Positions 59,690-64,000 of a DNA stretch of 64,000 nt are shown here, piece by piece (the first letter of the stretch is position 1; each line of letters opens with the position of its first letter). This DNA comes from Algoriphagus aquimarinus (GTDB lineage: Bacteria; Bacteroidota; Bacteroidia; Cytophagales; Cyclobacteriaceae). The position numbers and the translations under genes were made by a program. The notes beneath the pieces were generated by a model that saw only the letters and a list, made by a program, of their open reading frames with translations, searched no databases and was not told the origin of the DNA. The stretch lies in NCBI RefSeq assembly GCF_007997215.1, contig NZ_VORW01000001.1, positions 496,001 through 560,000 of the forward strand. Reading direction: 5' to 3'.

Positions 59690-60271
59690 TTACCAAAATT
59701 TCGCTTCTAACATCAGCATCAAAGCCACGCCAAAAACCATAGATGCTACCACCAATGTCCATTCTTTCCTACTGACACCTGCTAACCCAACTAGTATGGA
59801 AGTTGTAAGAAGAAATGCTCCAACTATGACCAGTTGGCCTAGTTCTAACCCTAAATTGAAAGCAAGCAAGGGCTGCCAAATACTAGCTTCTTTGCCCAAA
59901 AGGCTTCGGAGATAGATAGAAAATCCCAGCCCGTGAATTAGTCCAAAGAATAGCGCGAAGATGTAATTGATGGATAATCCTTTACCGGAAGCAGGTTTTG
60001 GTCGGAGAATTGTAATGAATGCTGTGATCGCGATCGTAACTGGAATCAGAAATTCTATTAAATCGGAATTCACATTGATCAACCTAAAGGTGGCCAAAGC
60101 TAATGTCAAGGAATGACCAATGGTAAAGGCCGTGACTAAAATCACGACTTTACGCCAATCTCTAGGAATAAAAACGGCACAAAGCGCTAATACAAATAGG
60201 ATGTGATCGTACCCATGAATATCAAGGATATGCTGAAGGCCAAGACGAAAATACAATTGAAATGAACTCAT
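59690..60271 (-). CDS. HupE/UreJ-like membrane protein
   Basis: A 193-residue membrane protein with about six hydrophobic segments. HGYDHILFVLALCAVFI and FTIGHSLTLALATF are the HupE/UreJ signature (HDH-like and GHS motifs). Characterised members move nickel or cobalt, but the Bacteroidota branch next to DUF6702 and M1 peptidase genes has no tested function. Transcribed before the M1 gene. Confidence 0.82.
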   Translation of the reverse strand: MSSFQLYFRLGLQHILDIHGYDHILFVLALCAVFIPRDWRKVVILVTAFTIGHSLTLALATFRLINVNSDLIEFLIPVTIAITAFITILRPKPASGKGLSINYIFALFFGLIHGLGFSIYLRSLLGKEASIWQPLLAFNLGLELGQLVIVGAFLLTTSILVGLAGVSRKEWTLVVASMVFGVALMLMLEAKFW

Positions 60272-60354
60272 AGAAAGGGTGAAATACCTCTAAAGAAGTA
60301 AATTGCGCAATTATACGGCATATTTAGCAAAAAAGACAGACGACAGAATACCAA

Positions 60355-60846
60355 ATGCAACAGTTTTACTTATACATGATCAGCTTGGGATGGCTGGTAT
60401 TTGCCCATCCGTTTCACATTAGTTTGACAGAGATCAAATGGAATGATCAAACGGAGCATTTGGAGATTTCGCAGAAGATTTTCTGGGATGATCTGGAAAT
60501 CGGCCTAAGTGGATATCATGGAAAATCGATTGATTTTTTAAACCCTGCCAATAAGGAATTACTGAACAACCAAGTCAAAACTTACCTGCTGGCGCAAAAT
60601 CAGCTATGGATAGCGGATAAAGAAGTAAAGGTAAATTTCATAGGCTACGAAATCGAAGAAGATGCAGCCTGGTTCTACCTTGAATCTGAAAAAGTAGCGG
60701 AGCCCACTTCCATCAAAATCAGGAATTCGCTGTTGATTAAAGATTTTTCAGATCAAAACAATGTGATCCAAGTCTATTTTGGATCAAATTCTCCTAAAAG
60801 TATCATACTAGGAAAAGGGAAAGAGTCTGGAGTCTTGAGCAAATAG
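60355..60846 (+). CDS. DUF6702-type exported protein
   Basis: A 163-residue protein with a short N-terminal signal (YLYMISLGWLVFAHPFHISL). The HPFHISLTEI stretch and the following QKIFWDDLE pattern match the DUF6702 family of Bacteroidota, which is often found beside HupE-like genes. Here it is divergent from the HupE gene with 83 bases between starts. Function unknown. Confidence 0.72.
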   Translation: MQQFYLYMISLGWLVFAHPFHISLTEIKWNDQTEHLEISQKIFWDDLEIGLSGYHGKSIDFLNPANKELLNNQVKTYLLAQNQLWIADKEVKVNFIGYEIEEDAAWFYLESEKVAEPTSIKIRNSLLIKDFSDQNNVIQVYFGSNSPKSIILGKGKESGVLSK

Positions 60847-61061
60847 CGAAATGCTGGTTCTAAAGTAGAAGACAACGTTGCTTTTATAGATTAAAACTTC
60901 CTAAAGGGATAAGATTTAAAAATGGGTATGAAATTATCTTCCGCAAGCGTTTTACCGGTTTAGCAGATATCAGAGTATATTTTTCTCTGAGACCAATCCT
61001 ATCTATTTGAATTTTAAACGCTTAAAATAAATCAATCAGGGTTTCCTAAATCCCTTAAAAA

Positions 61062-61098
61062 AAAATCAAAAAAAAGTCCGACCCAAGGGCCGGACTTT
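61062..61098 (-). terminator. Terminator of the susCD operon
   Basis: An 8-bp stem (61073-61080 with 61091-61098) with a 10-base loop, and a long A-rich stretch at 61057-61075 that gives T residues in the minus direction. It lies 19 bases past the SusD stop. Confidence 0.82.
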
Positions 61099-61117
61099 AA
61101 TATCAGATTTTGATAGA

Positions 61118-62629
61118 TTAATAACCTGGATTCTGCTCAATTGGAGCTGTATTATTTGTCTGAAGTTCAGCCAAAGGAATTGGCCATACAAACAAATTAC
61201 TGCTATAAGCTAGCGAGTGGTCCATAGGAATTGCACCAGTTTCATAGAACTTAATGTTAGTAATTGATCTAGTAGTTGCTTTTTGAGGAATACCAGCCAT
61301 CAAACCTTCACCAGACAGTCTGTGGATATCAGCCCATCTTCTTCCTTCAGCAAGAAACTCAATTCTTCGCTCATTGAAGATCGCATCAAGAACTCCAGCT
61401 CCTAATTCTTCTACTGTGTATGCAGGTACTGATGAAGGTAATGCACGACTTCTTACAGAGTTCACTAAAGTAACAGCCTCAGTCATTTTACTCGTTCTAG
61501 CGTATGCCTCAGCTGCGTTTAGTACCACTTCAGCATATCTTAAGATTACGTTCGGATCTGTGTAAGTAGTCGCGTCCTGATACTTATCGGTAAAAATACC
61601 TGTAGAGCTCTTAGTAGTAAGAGAAGTTCTACGAGTATCTTCCGCATGCCAGAAATCAGCTCTCCAGATAATTGGGCTGATTTTCACCAAACCTCTGGCT
61701 CCTAGATCTGGATTACCATACATAGATGGAAGTGCACCGTTTACTCCAGGATTAGCTTCTGCGGAATTGACAAAAGAGAATATGTTGTCCGTACTAGTGC
61801 CACCTCTGAAAGGTGTAGCAGGATTAGCTGTAACGGCATACTTGGAAGTTAACTTAGTGTACTCAGCCAATACACCTGGCCAGTCTTTCATATGCAACTT
61901 GATTCTTGATTTCAATGCAATCGCAGCTCCTTTATTAACTCTGAAAGCACCACGTTCAGGTAAGAAACCTTCAGCAGCATCTAGATCTTGAAGCAATTGT
62001 GCATAATCTGCACCTACAGTACCTCTAGGCACAGCTTCTCCATCAGGAACTTTGGTTACATCATCGATGCCAAAAGTTCTGTAAGGAATACCCATTGAAG
62101 ACGGATCATCAGAATATGGTCTTGCAAAATGGATCAACAATTCGTGATGAGCCAAAGCTCTCATGAATAACATCTCCCCTTTGTAAGCATTTCCCACTTC
62201 AGCAGTCACTACCCCATCAGTTACAGCTATATCTAGGTTCTCCAAGATAATATTCAATCTGTTGATCATTCTGTAAAGAGAGATCCACATTCCTGAATTA
62301 TTAGCAGAGTTAGGGCTGTACGAATTGTTGTACGTGATCTCATAGAAGGCCTGATCGTTATACATATCTTCACCTCTCATGTCACCCTGCTCTACGTTAG
62401 CCGCTCCGAAAGGATAGCCTCGCTGTACAGCATTGCTATAAAATCCTCGCTGAGCTGACTCATACACACCTAAGACAGCTGATTCTATACGCGCACCAGT
62501 AGTGAACGCTTCGGAATCAGGAATTAGATTAGCAGGTACTAACTCGGTCACCTCACATGCAGTGGTAAAGCCAAAAAGAGCCGCACCAGCTAGTGCCAAT
62601 TTGATATTTTTTATTGCGAATTTTTTCAT
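61118..62629 (-). CDS. SusD/RagB-family nutrient-binding lipoprotein
   Basis: A 503-residue protein with a lipoprotein signal (LALAGAALFGFTTAC, Cys25), a helical TPR-like scaffold and the SusD C-terminal segment: LRYAEVVLNAAEAYARTSKM and ILDAIFNERRIEFLAEGRRWADIHRL-like motif, then WPIPLAELQTNNTAPIEQNPGY. SusD proteins bind a glycan or peptide at the cell surface and form a lid on the SusC barrel. It is 27 bases downstream of the SusC gene. No glycoside hydrolase is adjacent in the window, so the substrate cannot be assigned. Confidence 0.92.
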   Translation of the reverse strand: MKKFAIKNIKLALAGAALFGFTTACEVTELVPANLIPDSEAFTTGARIESAVLGVYESAQRGFYSNAVQRGYPFGAANVEQGDMRGEDMYNDQAFYEITYNNSYSPNSANNSGMWISLYRMINRLNIILENLDIAVTDGVVTAEVGNAYKGEMLFMRALAHHELLIHFARPYSDDPSSMGIPYRTFGIDDVTKVPDGEAVPRGTVGADYAQLLQDLDAAEGFLPERGAFRVNKGAAIALKSRIKLHMKDWPGVLAEYTKLTSKYAVTANPATPFRGGTSTDNIFSFVNSAEANPGVNGALPSMYGNPDLGARGLVKISPIIWRADFWHAEDTRRTSLTTKSSTGIFTDKYQDATTYTDPNVILRYAEVVLNAAEAYARTSKMTEAVTLVNSVRSRALPSSVPAYTVEELGAGVLDAIFNERRIEFLAEGRRWADIHRLSGEGLMAGIPQKATTRSITNIKFYETGAIPMDHSLAYSSNLFVWPIPLAELQTNNTAPIEQNPGY

Positions 62630-62656
62630 AATAATTCTTCTTTTCGGTTTGAGTGA

Positions 62657-64000
62657 TTAGAAACCTACGCTAAGGCCGAGAGTATATGTACGTACGATCG
62701 GAGCCACGTTCCAATCCACACCGAAGCTAAGCTGACCTGAGTAAGAGTTCGCTTCTGGATCCAAGCCAGTATAGCTTGTAAATGTGAACGGATTCTGAAC
62801 TTGAGCAAAGAATCTAGCATTAGAAATAGATCCTTTGAAAGCAGATTGCAATGCAGCCGCAGGCACAGTGTAACCAAGTACAATGTTCTGGATTCTTACA
62901 TAGTCACCTTTCTCTACAAATCTAGAGTTGGAAGCAGAGTTCTGCCACATGTTTTGATCCTGACCAGAGTAAAGCTTAGGAACGTCAGTTACCTGACCAC
63001 TTTCTGTCCATCTGTTAAGGATACTTGCTTGGTTGTTTGAGAAACCTTGACCTAAAAGACCTCTAAGAGATTCATTCATGATGTAATTTCCACCAGAAAA
63101 TCTTGTAAAGATTTCAGCATCGAAACCACCGAATTTGAAATTATTAGACCAGCCACCTTGCCATTTAGGTAAAGTGTTGCCCAAATACTCTTGAGTAGGT
63201 CCTGAAGCCGCAGTAGCCACATCTGCTGGATTAGCAGGATCATATTTTTTGAAACCAAGCTTTCCTTGCACCAAGTTGTACTGAACGATGTCCTCACCTG
63301 AGTAATACATTGGATTACCATTGGCTGGGTTAACACCCGCCCAAACGAAACCATATAGTTGAGCTACAGGATTTCCAACTTCTGTTTTGTTATATGTGCC
63401 TGTCAATGGGCTAATCAAATTAGTAACCTCATTTTTGATGAAGGTGATGTTGAAATCAGTATCCCATGAGAATTTACCTCTGTTGATCACATTAGAATAT
63501 ACTCTAAGTTCAAAACCAGTATTCTCCATCTTACCTACGTTTTGGTTGATACTGTTTCCTGGCACGCCCAAAGAAGGGGCTGTAGGAGCGTCGAGAATCA
63601 AACCATCCACATTGTTTTTGAAGTAATCCGCAGAAACAGTTACTCTTCCAATGGTCATATCTAGACCTAAGTTCAACTTTTTAGAAGTTTCCCACTGCAG
63701 ATCCTTATTAGCAATTCTATTGTAACCAATACCTGCACCTGCACCACCCAAAACAGGGCTATATCCACCATAAGCAGCAAAAGCATCAATTCCTGTGTTG
63801 CCTACTTCAGCGTATGACGCTCTTAATTTGAAATCAGAAATCAACTCAGAGTTGAAGAATGCCTCATCAGAGACTCTCCATCCCACAGATCCACCATAGA
63901 AAGTACCTCTTTGATTTTCTACTGCCAAATCGGAAATTCCGTCATTTCTCAAGGTAAATGAAGCCAAGTATTTGCCTTTGAAAGAATAGTTGAATCTACC
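62657..64000 (-). CDS. SusC/RagA-family TonB-dependent transporter, N-terminus beyond window edge
   Basis: At least 447 C-terminal residues of a SusC-type receptor are in the window. Reading from the edge: GRFNYSFKGKYLASFTLRND, a conserved barrel segment, then VGWRVSDEAFFNSELISDFKLRASY, typical SusC segments in the middle and an end TYTLGLSVGF. Residues beyond the window edge are missing, so no start can be given; the gene is not truncated. It forms the outer membrane channel with SusD encoded next to it. Confidence 0.9.
   Translation of the reverse strand, partial: GRFNYSFKGKYLASFTLRNDGISDLAVENQRGTFYGGSVGWRVSDEAFFNSELISDFKLRASYAEVGNTGIDAFAAYGGYSPVLGGAGAGIGYNRIANKDLQWETSKKLNLGLDMTIGRVTVSADYFKNNVDGLILDAPTAPSLGVPGNSINQNVGKMENTGFELRVYSNVINRGKFSWDTDFNITFIKNEVTNLISPLTGTYNKTEVGNPVAQLYGFVWAGVNPANGNPMYYSGEDIVQYNLVQGKLGFKKYDPANPADVATAASGPTQEYLGNTLPKWQGGWSNNFKFGGFDAEIFTRFSGGNYIMNESLRGLLGQGFSNNQASILNRWTESGQVTDVPKLYSGQDQNMWQNSASNSRFVEKGDYVRIQNIVLGYTVPAAALQSAFKGSISNARFFAQVQNPFTFTSYTGLDPEANSYSGQLSFGVDWNVAPIVRTYTLGLSVGF

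Noticed and set aside
1-64000. tRNA, rRNA, CRISPR arrays and insertion sequences
   Set aside because: I scanned intergenic regions by eye for cloverleaf ends, repeat-spacer patterns and transposase reading frames, and saw none. A covariance-model search would be decisive for small RNAs.
62657-64000. SusC gene as a truncated gene starting at a TTG at 63967
   Set aside because: The frame continues without a stop to the window edge with conserved SusC sequence, so the gene is cut by the window and not truncated.

Overview
The window is chromosomal DNA from a member of the Bacteroidota, most likely order Cytophagales, family Cyclobacteriaceae (Algoriphagus-like). Several things point there: a SusC/SusD pair and other TonB-dependent receptors, many lipoproteins, LytTR response regulators with a LytS-type kinase, a bacillithiol glycosyltransferase (BshA), a bacterial geranylgeranylglyceryl-phosphate synthase, DUF4270 and DUF4212 proteins, and promoters of the Bacteroidota type (TAnnTTTG at -7). 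Genus is an inference. I found no rRNA, tRNA, CRISPR array, transposase or integrase.

Layout. 1-3.4 kb: a partial secreted protein, csaA, an epimerase-like reductase, a fatty-acid hydroxylase and bshA. 3.6-9.5 kb: a probable four-gene minus-strand operon (GH29 alpha-L-fucosidase, sulfatase, gluconate-2-dehydrogenase-subunit-3-like protein, GMC oxidoreductase). It is divergent from a TonB receptor at 9.6-11.9 kb. 12.5-15.2 kb: three LytTR-pathway signalling genes. 15.3-20.2 kb: uvrA, a zinc-ribbon mini-protein, a lytic transglycosylase and a LOG-family protein. 20.4-23.5 kb: a YkgJ-type cysteine-cluster protein, then three overlapping genes ending in the ether-lipid synthase, facing an AraC regulator. 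23.6-27.9 kb: an acyl-CoA dehydrogenase and a panC-panD-flippase-peptidase operon. 27.9-33.7 kb: a half-size glycogen-synthase-like protein, a DUF4270 lipoprotein, glmS, two broken Kazal-inhibitor lipoprotein genes and prfA. 33.8-36.6 kb: an acetyltransferase, a HEAT-repeat protein and an LGFP-repeat metalloprotease. 36.7-40.6 kb: an acetate uptake and activation operon (acs, symporter, DUF4212). 40.8-44.1 kb: ZIP transporter, apbE, ruvB and an orphan antitoxin-like HTH gene. 44.2-48.5 kb: a beta-helix lipoprotein and a TonB receptor. 48.6-51.9 kb: MoxR ATPase, pseudouridine synthase, a small protein and an M20 hydrolase. 52-56.1 kb: a polymorphic-toxin island. 56.4-60.8 kb: NIPSNAP protein, M1 peptidase, HupE-like protein and DUF6702 protein. 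61.1-64 kb: SusD and the C-terminal part of SusC.

The two most unusual places are the following. (1) The toxin island holds a lipoprotein with a C-terminal AHH nuclease tip and its immunity gene, then a headless second copy of the tip with its own paralogous immunity gene. Both tip/immunity pairs share the same 4-base ATGA overlap, and a run of ten G/C pairs lies just before the toxin start. (2) The 32.0-32.5 kb intergenic region, which has no intact gene, holds two adjacent decayed Kazal-type lipoprotein genes. One is broken by a single missing base in an A-run, the other by two in-frame stops. The LGFP-repeat metzincin without a signal peptide, paired with a HEAT-repeat protein, is a third place worth a look.

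Most start codons were chosen at ATG. A few genes appear to use GTG (panC) or TTG (pseudouridine synthase, DUF4270 lipoprotein).
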